A stretch of 64,000 nucleotides of DNA from Oscillospiraceae bacterium. Lineage in GTDB: Bacteria > Bacillota > Clostridia > Oscillospirales > Ruminococcaceae. The translations under genes were made by a program, and so were the position numbers. Below the pieces are notes generated by a model that was not told where the DNA came from, did no database searches, and worked only from the letters and a program-made list of their open reading frames with translations. Location: contig JAGALZ010000006.1 in the NCBI GenBank assembly GCA_017848055.1, forward strand, positions 62,001 to 126,000, written 5' to 3'. Positions 34,006-41,098 of the stretch are shown piece after piece; the first letter of the stretch is position 1; every line of letters starts with the position of its first letter.

Positions 34006-35350
34006 CGATTGCAGAAACATTGCGGGCGATAACCCGTACATATTCGCTGACAAGGGCTTTTCGGGCGCAAATCTGCAAAGACCGTCCTTCACCGAGATGA
34101 TGGAATGTGTTGAAAATGGCGAGATAGACAGAATCATAATCTACAGGCTTGACAGAATCAGCCGAAGCCTGCCCGATTTTGTCAACCTTACCGAAAAGCT
34201 TAGAAAACACAACGTCACACTTTGCTCGAAAAGTGAGGGCTTTGACACCTCGTCGGAAACAAGCCTTATACTTCTCAACATACTTATGATGTTTGCTCAG
34301 ATGGAACGGGGGGCTATTTCTCAGAGAGTGCGTGACAACTACTACTCAAGGGCTAAAAAGGGCTTGTATCTCGGCGGAAGTGCACCTTTTGGGTATGACA
34401 AGGTGCCGCTGACGATTAGTAACATCCACACATCTTATCTTGTTGAAAACTCAGACTCGGAAATTGTTCTTGAAATCTACGAGCGATACGCTTGTTCTGC
34501 TAGCTACACGTCCATTGCAGCGACGCTAAATGACCGGCAAATCAAGACATCCAGGGGTAATTACTGGACGGCGGGTGCTGTAAGGAGAATTTTACGCAAT
34601 CCCGTCTACGTTAGAGCTGACAAAGCCGTTTACAGATATCTTGAAGCAAGTGGTGCCGAAATATGTACGCCCTATGAGCTTTTTGACGGCAGACACGGAT
34701 GCATCTGCTTTGGTTCACCGAGAGAGCGAGCCTATGCAAAGTACACAACGCTGCGAAATGAGAGCATAGTTATAGGCTTTCACGAGGGTATTATTCCCTC
34801 AAATCTATGGCTTTCGGTGCAGAAGAAAAACACTTCGGGAAATATATCCCGAGGGCAAGCGAGCTTTTTGCAAGGTCTGATGAAGTGTGGATGTGGATAT
34901 TCTCTTTATACGAAAAGGTACAAGGACCGAAAATATCTTTGTTGCCGTGGGCGAAAGCTACACATCTGTTCAATTCCCCACCCTATCACCTGCGATGAGC
35001 TTGAATTGCTCATAGAACCGCTGATATGCAAGCGACTTGAATTTCTGTCACAATTCGAGGAACATCAGGACGATTCTGCAAATTATGAGCTTCTTCAGCT
35101 TGAAAGGAAATATTCCCGTCTTATGCACATTCTCGCACAGAGCAGCGAAAATGAAGCGACAATTATCGAGAGAGAGCTTAATGATATTAAAGGTCAGCTT
35201 GCCACCCTTACTGCGCCGATAATAGTATCAAAGAACTCTTCACCGCTCGATTTTACATCACTTGATTTTACACAGAAAAAAGCTGTCGTCCGACAGCTCA
35301 TTGAAAGAATCGAAATATCGAAAGACAGCATAAATCTTATATGGAAATAG
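33935..35350 (+). CDS. Large serine recombinase of the dpaA element
   Basis: 471 residues. The resolvase catalytic domain is at the N-terminus (AIYARQS, nucleophile Ser10; DRIIIYRLDRISRS; MMFAQMERGAISQRVRDNYY). The recombinase domain follows with GSAPFGYDKVP and ILRNPVYVRADKAVYRY. A zinc-ribbon domain (CGCGYSLYTKR, YLCCRGR, HICSIPHP) and a coiled-coil (~380-430) complete the layout of serine integrases. It is the only recombinase in the element and the natural enzyme for the attL/attR pair. TTG start; an in-frame stop 9 nt upstream excludes an earlier start. A candidate sigma-E-like promoter, TATT-N14-CATATATT, ends at 33814. This is a weak match, of interest because spoIVCA in skin is sigma-E dependent. 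Confidence 0.93.
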   Translation: MRSAIYARQSVDKKDSISIESQIDDCRNIAGDNPYIFADKGFSGANLQRPSFTEMMECVENGEIDRIIIYRLDRISRSLPDFVNLTEKLRKHNVTLCSKSEGFDTSSETSLILLNILMMFAQMERGAISQRVRDNYYSRAKKGLYLGGSAPFGYDKVPLTISNIHTSYLVENSDSEIVLEIYERYACSASYTSIAATLNDRQIKTSRGNYWTAGAVRRILRNPVYVRADKAVYRYLEASGAEICTPYELFDGRHGCICFGSPRERAYAKYTTLRNESIVIGFHEGIIPSNLWLSVQKKNTSGNISRGQASFLQGLMKCGCGYSLYTKRYKDRKYLCCRGRKLHICSIPHPITCDELELLIEPLICKRLEFLSQFEEHQDDSANYELLQLERKYSRLMHILAQSSENEATIIERELNDIKGQLATLTAPIIVSKNSSPLDFTSLDFTQKKAVVRQLIERIEISKDSINLIWK

Positions 35351-35357
35351 CACATAC

Positions 35358-35387
35358 AAAAAGCCTCCGCATAAAGCGAAGGCTTTT
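35358..35387. terminator. Bidirectional terminator between recombinase and permease genes
   Basis: AAAAAGCCTCCGC pairs with GCGAAGGCTTTT with A and T runs on the two sides. It serves the convergent recombinase and permease genes. Confidence 0.85.
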
Positions 35388-35406
35388 AAAACAACTAATA
35401 CACGAA

Positions 35407-36330
35407 TTATTCCTTAACGCCACCGAGAGCAACGCCGGCAATAATGTACTTAGAAAGAGCAAGGTAGAATACGATAAGAGGAGCTGCTGTAAGAGAAAGT
35501 CCCCAGTATACTGCACCGTACTCAACGGAGTACTTGTTACCCTTGAGCTTATCTACGAGCATTGGTACAGTTGACATCTCCAGCTTATCGAGAAGGAGAG
35601 TTGGAAGCAGGTAGCTGTTCCAGTTTGTAACCACTGCGAAGATAGCCATTGTTGCCATACCCGGCTTGAGAATAGGAAGAACCAGTCTGTTGAAGATTCC
35701 GAATTCACTACAGCCGTCTATTCGTCCCGCTTCTACCATTTCAAGTGAAAGGGCAGACGACATATACTGTCGGAGGAAGAATACTGTACCAGGAGCAGCG
35801 ATTGCCGGAAGGATGAACGGAATGTAGCTGTTTGTGAGGCCCCACTTGTTCATCATTTCAACGAAACTGATAACGGTAACCTGTGTAGGTACCATCTGGA
35901 TTAACATGATAAATCCATAGAGAAGCTTGTTAAGCTTGAATCTGTATACTGCAAAACCGTAAGCGGTAAGTGCAGAGAAGTATACAGAAAGAATTGTTGC
36001 GCCGAATGCGATAAGAGCAGAGTTTAAGAAACCTCTTCCGAAAGGAAGTCCGAGCGCATCACTTGTCAGAAGGTATCTACCGTTCTGAATAAAGGACTTA
36101 GATGGGAGAAGGGAGATAAGAGTCTTGTTTGTAATCTTATCTGTCCACTCCAGGAAGCCCTGCTGAATCTCGAATCTTGACTTAGATGCATTGAATATCA
36201 TGATGACAAACGGTGCAATAGCCATGATTGTGAGGAGAATACATACAATGTATACGATAACTTTAACCAAGAGTATACGAGCGTGGTAACCGCCCTTTAC
36301 GGTCTTGACTGTACCGGAATAGTTAGCCAT
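35407..36330 (-). CDS. Carbohydrate ABC transporter permease, MalG type (element cargo)
   Basis: 307 residues with six helices. EAA loop VEAGRIDGCSEFGIFNRLVL and C-terminal LSKYIIAGVALGGVKE, the usual end of MalG-type subunits. ATG is preceded by GGAGGAAAC and directly follows the stop of the MalF-type gene. Member of the lacI-SBP-malF-malG operon inside the dpaA element. The importer has no ATPase of its own. Confidence 0.92.
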   Translation of the reverse strand: MANYSGTVKTVKGGYHARILLVKVIVYIVCILLTIMAIAPFVIMIFNASKSRFEIQQGFLEWTDKITNKTLISLLPSKSFIQNGRYLLTSDALGLPFGRGFLNSALIAFGATILSVYFSALTAYGFAVYRFKLNKLLYGFIMLIQMVPTQVTVISFVEMMNKWGLTNSYIPFILPAIAAPGTVFFLRQYMSSALSLEMVEAGRIDGCSEFGIFNRLVLPILKPGMATMAIFAVVTNWNSYLLPTLLLDKLEMSTVPMLVDKLKGNKYSVEYGAVYWGLSLTAAPLIVFYLALSKYIIAGVALGGVKE

Positions 36331-37326
36331 TTATATGTTTCCTCCTTCCATTGCAGCGAGTTCCTTTGCACGCTTCTTTGCAGCCTTTGCAGCCTTAGCA
36401 GCATCTCTGTCTCTCATTGCCCAGAAGAGAATGAGTGAGCAAACAGCTGTTATTGCGAAAAGGATTACAGAAGCAGCACAAGCTCTGCCGACTGAGAATG
36501 TTCCGCTGTATGCAACTCTCTTGATGTACATAACGATTGTTGATACTGCAGGACCGAATACAGCGTGTGTATCACCAACAGCGAACATGTTAGGTACGTC
36601 GAACATCTGGAAACCACCGATAAGGGAAGTTACGAGAGAGTAGAGCATAATTGGGCGGATAAGAGGTAGCGTAATCTTCCTGAATGTCTGGAAGCCTGAT
36701 GCTCCGTCGATTGAAGCAGCTTCGAAGAACGATGGGTTGATACCGAGAATACCTGCGATAAGAACGATCATTGTCTGACCATACCACATCCAGAAGTTGA
36801 TGAAGGCAACGATTCCTCTACCAAACCACGGGCTGATAATTGGGTACTTCTCGTTCTTTACGTATTCGATAGCAACGCAGAAATTGTGGATAAATCCGTT
36901 AGGTCTGATGAAAGCAAGGAACAATGCACCGATTGTTGCAGCTGTCATAATGTTAGGCATATAGAATACTACCTTGAAAAAGCCCTGACCTTTAACTCTA
37001 ATCTTTTCGTTTGTAAACCAAGCTGCAAGAAGAAGAGCAAATCCGAGCTGTGGAATAAAGCCCATAATCCACATAAGTGGAGTCTGCCAGAGGGCATCCT
37101 TAAAGAACTGGTCCTGTACAACGAACTTGAACTGGTCAATTCCTACGAAATTGTATGCCTGTTCAGGGTCCATATACCATGCCTTTGCATCTGTCAAAGC
37201 GTAACGGAAGGTGTCAATCAGTGGCACTACCTGGAAAATCAGATATGTAAGAAAAAACGGTGCTATAAAAATATAACCCCAGTGGTTCTTCTCGAGCTTG
37301 CCACGTTTTTTAGCTGTTGAAGCCAT
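36331..37326 (-). CDS. Carbohydrate ABC transporter permease, MalF type (element cargo)
   Basis: 331 residues with six helices and EAA loop FEAASIDGASGFQTFRKITL. The C-terminus is an Ala/Lys-rich cytoplasmic tail. ATG with GTAGGAGTG upstream. Second gene after the binding protein; an intercistronic hairpin separates them. Confidence 0.92.
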   Translation of the reverse strand: MASTAKKRGKLEKNHWGYIFIAPFFLTYLIFQVVPLIDTFRYALTDAKAWYMDPEQAYNFVGIDQFKFVVQDQFFKDALWQTPLMWIMGFIPQLGFALLLAAWFTNEKIRVKGQGFFKVVFYMPNIMTAATIGALFLAFIRPNGFIHNFCVAIEYVKNEKYPIISPWFGRGIVAFINFWMWYGQTMIVLIAGILGINPSFFEAASIDGASGFQTFRKITLPLIRPIMLYSLVTSLIGGFQMFDVPNMFAVGDTHAVFGPAVSTIVMYIKRVAYSGTFSVGRACAASVILFAITAVCSLILFWAMRDRDAAKAAKAAKKRAKELAAMEGGNI

Positions 37327-37363
37327 TCTTTCACACTCCTACTTTGTTTGTTAAGAAAACTAA

Positions 37364-37389
37364 AGACGGGTGGGCTTCCCCACCCGTCT
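37364..37389 (-). terminator. Intercistronic hairpin between binding-protein and permease genes
   Basis: Perfect 11-bp stem AGACGGGTGGG / CCCACCCGTCT followed on the minus strand by TTTAGTTTTC. It probably acts as a partial terminator or mRNA stabiliser that raises binding-protein output relative to the permeases. Confidence 0.75.
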
Positions 37390-37430
37390 AGTTTGCGAGT
37401 TAAACTCTAGTTAATTTAATTTGTATTAAA

Positions 37431-38846
37431 TTACTTGAGACCTTCAATGTTAGACATTGCGTACTCCTTGATGTAAGCGATAGCATCATCCATGGAAGCG
37501 CCTTCGAGAACATACTTAGTTGTAGCATCGTTAACAGCTGTGTTGAATGTATCGTCGTACTTAGACATTGTCTTAGCGTTTACGTTAGCAGCAGCCTGAG
37601 CGAAGAACTCGTAGTGGTTCTGACCACCGAGGAATGGGTTCTTGAATGCTTCGTCGGACTTGATAGCGTCAACTACAGACTTCTTAGATACGAAGTCACC
37701 AGACTTCTTAGCGTAAGCAGTCATTGTTTCAGCGTTGCATGTGTAGTACTCGATAACGCCAGCTACAGCTTCCTTCTTAGCAGGATCTGCTGCTGCCTTA
37801 TCAGAGCCGTACCACCATGTGCCGCCCCAGAAGTATGGCATTGGTCCCTGGATCATGCCCCACTTACCGAATGAGCCGTTGCCCTCAACGAGGTCAGCGT
37901 CTGTAGCAACCTTGTTACCGTCAGCATCTTTGCCGGACATGTTAACTACGCAGTTTGGCTTGATTGTGTAGTGGAGGTACCATGTGCATCCGAAGTAGCA
38001 GAATACCTTTTCCTTCATACCTTCGTACCACTCAGGGTTCCACTGTGTGTTCTGAGCGTAAGCAACTTCATCGTTGTCAGCGAGGTACTTTGTAACTTCG
38101 AGGTACTGCTTGATGAGAGCTTCGTCGATCTGGTAGTTCATATCAGCGTCAACCCAAGCTGTGTTTCTGTTAGCCATGAAGCATCTCTTAAGTTCGTCAA
38201 TACCGGATACCATAGCGATATCGTTCTTCTTGAGTTCGTCAGCTACAGCCTTGAACTTATCCCAGTCAGAAAGCTTTTCCTGCATCTCTTCTGGAGTCTT
38301 AACTCCGAGGTACTGCTCAGCATAGTCAGTTCTGTAGAGAACTGCACCTGGAGCTGCCTGGTGAGAGATAGCCATTCTGTTGCCATCAACTGTTGTGAAG
38401 TCGAGCATGTAAGCATAGTAGTCGTTCTCGTCGAAGTCAACGCCGAGTTCAGCAAGTGTAGCTGTTCCTTCGAGACCTGCGAAGAGCTGTGCATAGTCAG
38501 CGTCAGCTACGAAGAGGTCTGGAGCGTCATCGCCAGCGAGAGCTGCAGAAACCTTCTGAATGTAGTCAGCAGCCTTAGCTTCGAGTGTTACCTGGAAGTC
38601 ATACTTAGCAGCTACATCTGGGTTAGCAGCGAGGTAATCATTAATCATACCCTGTGTTTCGTCTGTGAATGTGTAAACCTTGATGACAGTCTTGTCGCCA
38701 GAAGCTGTGCTGTCATTTGTGCCTGTGCTGTTGTTGCCGCCAGGTGTAGATGAAGCAGAAGAATCATCTCCGCCACAAGCTGCGAGCATAGAAGCAGACA
38801 TAGCCAGTGCGAGTGTTCCTGTGAGAACTCTCTTGAGTGTGTTCAT
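37431..38846 (-). CDS. Sugar-binding lipoprotein of the element-borne ABC importer
   Basis: 471 residues. Lipoprotein signal ends LAAC (Cys about 25), then a Ser/Thr/Gly/Asn linker and a SBP_bac-type domain with YDFQVTLEAKAADYIQKVSA, APDLFVADADYAQLF and PYFWGGTWWYGSDKA. ATG 38846 is set by AAGGAGGAAG; a longer in-frame start upstream lacks a site. The codon use is of the highly expressed kind, like msmK. The substrate cannot be told from sequence; Trp/Tyr-rich segments (WNPEWYEG, GGTWWYG) fit a sugar pocket. Confidence 0.9.
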   Translation of the reverse strand: MNTLKRVLTGTLALAMSASMLAACGGDDSSASSTPGGNNSTGTNDSTASGDKTVIKVYTFTDETQGMINDYLAANPDVAAKYDFQVTLEAKAADYIQKVSAALAGDDAPDLFVADADYAQLFAGLEGTATLAELGVDFDENDYYAYMLDFTTVDGNRMAISHQAAPGAVLYRTDYAEQYLGVKTPEEMQEKLSDWDKFKAVADELKKNDIAMVSGIDELKRCFMANRNTAWVDADMNYQIDEALIKQYLEVTKYLADNDEVAYAQNTQWNPEWYEGMKEKVFCYFGCTWYLHYTIKPNCVVNMSGKDADGNKVATDADLVEGNGSFGKWGMIQGPMPYFWGGTWWYGSDKAAADPAKKEAVAGVIEYYTCNAETMTAYAKKSGDFVSKKSVVDAIKSDEAFKNPFLGGQNHYEFFAQAAANVNAKTMSKYDDTFNTAVNDATTKYVLEGASMDDAIAYIKEYAMSNIEGLK

Positions 38847-38903
38847 TGAAATCTTCCTCCTTAAAATGTGTGCATTAGTATAGTTGTTTATTAATGCCTT
38901 CAT

Positions 38904-39902
38904 TTATTTGACGGTTTCCCCCTCTATAAGCTCACCGTCTACTAATAAAACCTCGTTAAAGGTTTGAGGGTTCTCTACCAACTCCACCAGGGCTTTTGCG
39001 GCAAGTCTGCCGATTTCGTTTGTATCCTGGCGGTAGGTTGTCAGCTTTGGCGAAATAATCTGCGATAGACCTATTCCGTCGTAGCCAACGATTGATACGT
39101 CATCCGGGACCTTGTATCCCAAATCACGAAGTGCGTTGAGTCCGCCTATTGCCGAATAGTCATCCGGCATAAAAATGCAGGTCGGCGGATTCTTCAGCTT
39201 CATGAGCTGAACTGTTCTTTCATATGTAACATCTGCGTTATGGAAATCGCCGGGTAATATATACTTCTCGTCGATTGTGATTCCTCTTGCTGCACATTCC
39301 TTAAGGAACGCTGCAAGTCTTTTCTCGGCTACCGAGGACTTGTTGCCCATGATAAATCCGATTTTTGTATGACCTTTTCCGTGGACATGTCCCACGAGGC
39401 TCTTCATTCCCGCTGCATTGTCGGAAAGAATTGCTGTCCTACAATCAAACAGGTGGTCAATCGTCACAACCGGGATATCGCCGTTTATAAGCTCATATAC
39501 ATCCGGGTCTGTAAAATCTGTACAAGCTACCAATATGCCATCGATGTTTCTGTATTTACAATGTTCATAGGTGGTCATTATTCTGCCGCCGATGTTCTTG
39601 TTAATAAAGGTTACATCGTAGCCGAAGTTCTCCGCCGCTGTCTTAAACGAATTAAGCACCTTTGCGAAAAACTCGTGGGTAAAGCCGCTGTCTGCGGCAT
39701 CGAGAAACATGACTCCGAGATTATAGGTTCTGTTAGTCTTTAAAGCTCTTGCCTGTGCGTTAGGGAAGTATCCCATTTCTCTGGCAACCTTCAGAAGCCT
39801 GTCTCTGGTTGCGTCACTGACATCCTTGTGTCCGTTGAGCGCTTTGCTTACGGTCGCAACAGAGACGCCGCACTTTGCCGCTATGTCTTTAAGCGATACC
39901 AT
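38904..39902 (-). CDS. LacI-family transcriptional regulator (element cargo)
   Basis: 332 residues with an N-terminal helix-turn-helix (VSLKDIAAKCGVSVATVSKA) and a periplasmic-binding-like effector domain ending AAKALVELVENP. The start at ATG 39902 is set by AAGGAGG 8 nt upstream, 33 nt from an operator-like CTAAATCGTTTC. It is the first gene of the importer operon and should repress it until its sugar binds. The regulator and operon lie wholly inside the dpaA element, so the mother cell would lose both on excision. Confidence 0.93.
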   Translation of the reverse strand: MVSLKDIAAKCGVSVATVSKALNGHKDVSDATRDRLLKVAREMGYFPNAQARALKTNRTYNLGVMFLDAADSGFTHEFFAKVLNSFKTAAENFGYDVTFINKNIGGRIMTTYEHCKYRNIDGILVACTDFTDPDVYELINGDIPVVTIDHLFDCRTAILSDNAAGMKSLVGHVHGKGHTKIGFIMGNKSSVAEKRLAAFLKECAARGITIDEKYILPGDFHNADVTYERTVQLMKLKNPPTCIFMPDDYSAIGGLNALRDLGYKVPDDVSIVGYDGIGLSQIISPKLTTYRQDTNEIGRLAAKALVELVENPQTFNEVLLVDGELIEGETVK

Positions 39903-39934
39903 GTGCAACATCCTCCTTGCGTCATATGTAGTCA

Positions 39935-39946
39935 CTAAATCGTTTC
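39935..39946. promoter_or_regulatory. LacI-type operator-like motif upstream of lacI
   Basis: CTAAATCGTTTC, 33 nt before the lacI-family start codon, resembles the motif at 40312-40325. Probably autoregulatory. Confidence 0.45.
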
Positions 39947-40311
39947 CGTATTAAAAATATACAATATTCCCGCTTCAAATTCAAGTTTTTTCTTCGTTTT
40001 TTTTAGTTCTGTAATCAATTATGTTCATTCCTACAAAAGACGTTGAGTGTTTTTGTGCAGTATGCCTACAAGCAATACCGCTTTGTAACCATTCTGTAAT
40101 ATTTGAATTTGTTTTGTCACCAAAACTTTTAAACAAATCTGCAAAAATACTGCTTTAAACCGCAATGTAAACGTTATAGTATTTCCATTTATATGCTTGT
40201 ACTGCCTTATTTATCCATATTTGTTCTATAAATGGAAGTTTTGGAAGTTTCGTTTGTTTAATAAATTATTACAATAATGCACAGTTTGTCCGCTGATAGG
40301 CATACTTGCTA

Positions 40312-40325
40312 CTAAAACGTTTACG
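40312..40325. promoter_or_regulatory. LacI-type operator-like motif next to attR
   Basis: CTAAAACGTTTACG has the palindromic AAACGTTT core typical of LacI-family operators. It lies 11 nt from the P-type half-site, so repressor and recombinase might affect each other's binding. Confidence 0.4.
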
Positions 40326-40335
40326 AATACGTTTT

Positions 40336-40388
40336 CATATTTTCGCAAGGCATTTTCTCCCCTCCGGGGAAGGTTGCCCCAATAACCT
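40336..40388. other. attR of the dpaA intervening element
   Basis: P-type half-site CATATTTTCGCAA (40336-40348), 14 nt, core TCCG (40363-40366), 9 nt, B-type half-site GCCCCAATAACCT (40376-40388). The B half-site is the inverted complement of the attL one in 12 of 13 positions. The P half-sites share TTGCGAAA at the same spacing. The two att sites are in direct orientation, as excision requires. Confidence 0.85.
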
Positions 40389-40450
40389 CGGGAGAAATTA
40401 TAGCCGACACAGTTGAGCAGATTGTATCCGAAAGGGGGCTCCTGAGATGA
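40367..40450 (+). pseudogene. dpaA: dpaA 3' segment (last 27 codons and stop)
   Basis: Codons read GKVAPITSGEIIADTVEQIV and end SERGLLR-stop. This is the conserved DpaA C-terminus that the 5' part lacks. It has no start of its own and is separated from it by the 7,765-bp element. Its TGA overlaps the dpaB ATG as ATGA, the arrangement of a coupled spoVFA-spoVFB operon. Confidence 0.92.
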
Positions 40451-41040
40451 ACGAGAAGTTTAACGGGCTCAAAATCGGCATTGCGATGTGTGGCTCATTC
40501 TGCACATTTGCCGATGCATTCAGGCAGGCTGAGGTTTTGTCGTCGCTCGGAAGTGAGCTTTTGCCGGTTATGTCCTTCAACGCATCTTCCATTTCCTCAC
40601 GTTTCGGAACTGCCGCAGAAAATCTTGAAAGGCTTGAAAACATCTGCAAGCGAAAGGCTATCTGCACCATTGAAGACGCTGAACCAATCGGGCCGAAGGC
40701 ACTTTGCGACGTGATGCTTGTTATGCCCTGCACGTCAAACACGCTTGCAAAGCTCGCTTACGGAATTACCGACACGCCCGTTACCATGGCTGTGAAATCT
40801 CATCTGCGAAACGGCAGACCGGTAGTTCTTGCGATTGCTACAAACGACGCACTTGGTGCGAGTGCAAAGAACATCGGCTTTTTACAGAACTGCAAAAACG
40901 TCTACTTTGTCCCCTACGGTCAGGATGACTACCGCAAAAAGCCACGCTCCATGATTGCACATTTTGACCTTGTGCCGAAGACAATTGAAGCGGCACTTGA
41001 GGGCAGGCAGCTTCAGCCGATGATTCTCCCGCCTTTATAA
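40447..41040 (+). CDS. dpaB: Dipicolinate synthase subunit B
   Basis: 197 residues of the flavoprotein-like DpaB/SpoVFB family: LKIGIAMCGSFCTFADAF at the N-terminus, VMPCTSNTLAKLAYGITDTP and LAIATNDALGASAKNI. DpaA and DpaB together oxidise dihydroxy-tetrahydrodipicolinate to dipicolinic acid in the mother cell. RBS GGGGGCTCC precedes ATG. In the unexcised state dpaB is separated from the dpaA promoter by the element, so it would also be off unless element transcription reaches it. This gives a second reason why excision would matter. Confidence 0.93.
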   Translation: MNEKFNGLKIGIAMCGSFCTFADAFRQAEVLSSLGSELLPVMSFNASSISSRFGTAAENLERLENICKRKAICTIEDAEPIGPKALCDVMLVMPCTSNTLAKLAYGITDTPVTMAVKSHLRNGRPVVLAIATNDALGASAKNIGFLQNCKNVYFVPYGQDDYRKKPRSMIAHFDLVPKTIEAALEGRQLQPMILPPL

Positions 41041-41057
41041 TATATACTATATATAGT

Positions 41058-41082
41058 ATGGGCTGCCCTTGCGACAGCCCAT
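41058..41082 (+). terminator. Terminator of the dpaAB operon
   Basis: ATGGGCTG / CAGCCCAT stem 18 nt after the dpaB stop, followed by a modest T-rich stretch. Confidence 0.65.
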
Positions 41083-41098
41083 TAGTTGTTCGGTATTA

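Larger units (their letters stand above)
39903..40362. other. Non-coding right end of the dpaA element with LacI-type motifs
   Basis: No gene is seen. It is AT-rich with three operator-like motifs: CTAAATCGTTTC (39935-39946), TGTAAACGTTATAG near 40166-40179, and CTAAAACGTTTACG (40312-40325). The last lies just inside attR. I could not fix a promoter for lacI. Confidence 0.55.
32599..40363. mobile_element. 7,765-bp intervening element in dpaA (skin-like, serine recombinase)
   Basis: The element lies between the two TCCG core copies. Removal by crossover at the core fuses dpaA codon 278 in frame to its last 27 codons and restores the ATGA overlap with dpaB. It holds a LytR-CpsA-Psr gene, a short gene, a large serine recombinase, two MalFG permeases, a sugar-binding lipoprotein and a LacI regulator. 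Known analogues are skin in sigK and vfbin in spoVFB, which are excised in the mother cell. No phage structural genes are present. Whether excision is regulated or the insertion is a dead end cannot be told from sequence. Confidence 0.88.

Noticed and set aside
37971..38753. 260-residue frame opposite the element's sugar-binding protein
   Set aside because: Antisense of a strongly codon-biased gene, which commonly leaves long open frames; Ser/Cys/Val-rich without recognisable domain.
32599..40363. Element as a prophage or ICE
   Set aside because: No capsid, portal, terminase, relaxase or replication gene is present; only recombinase plus transporter and LCP cargo.
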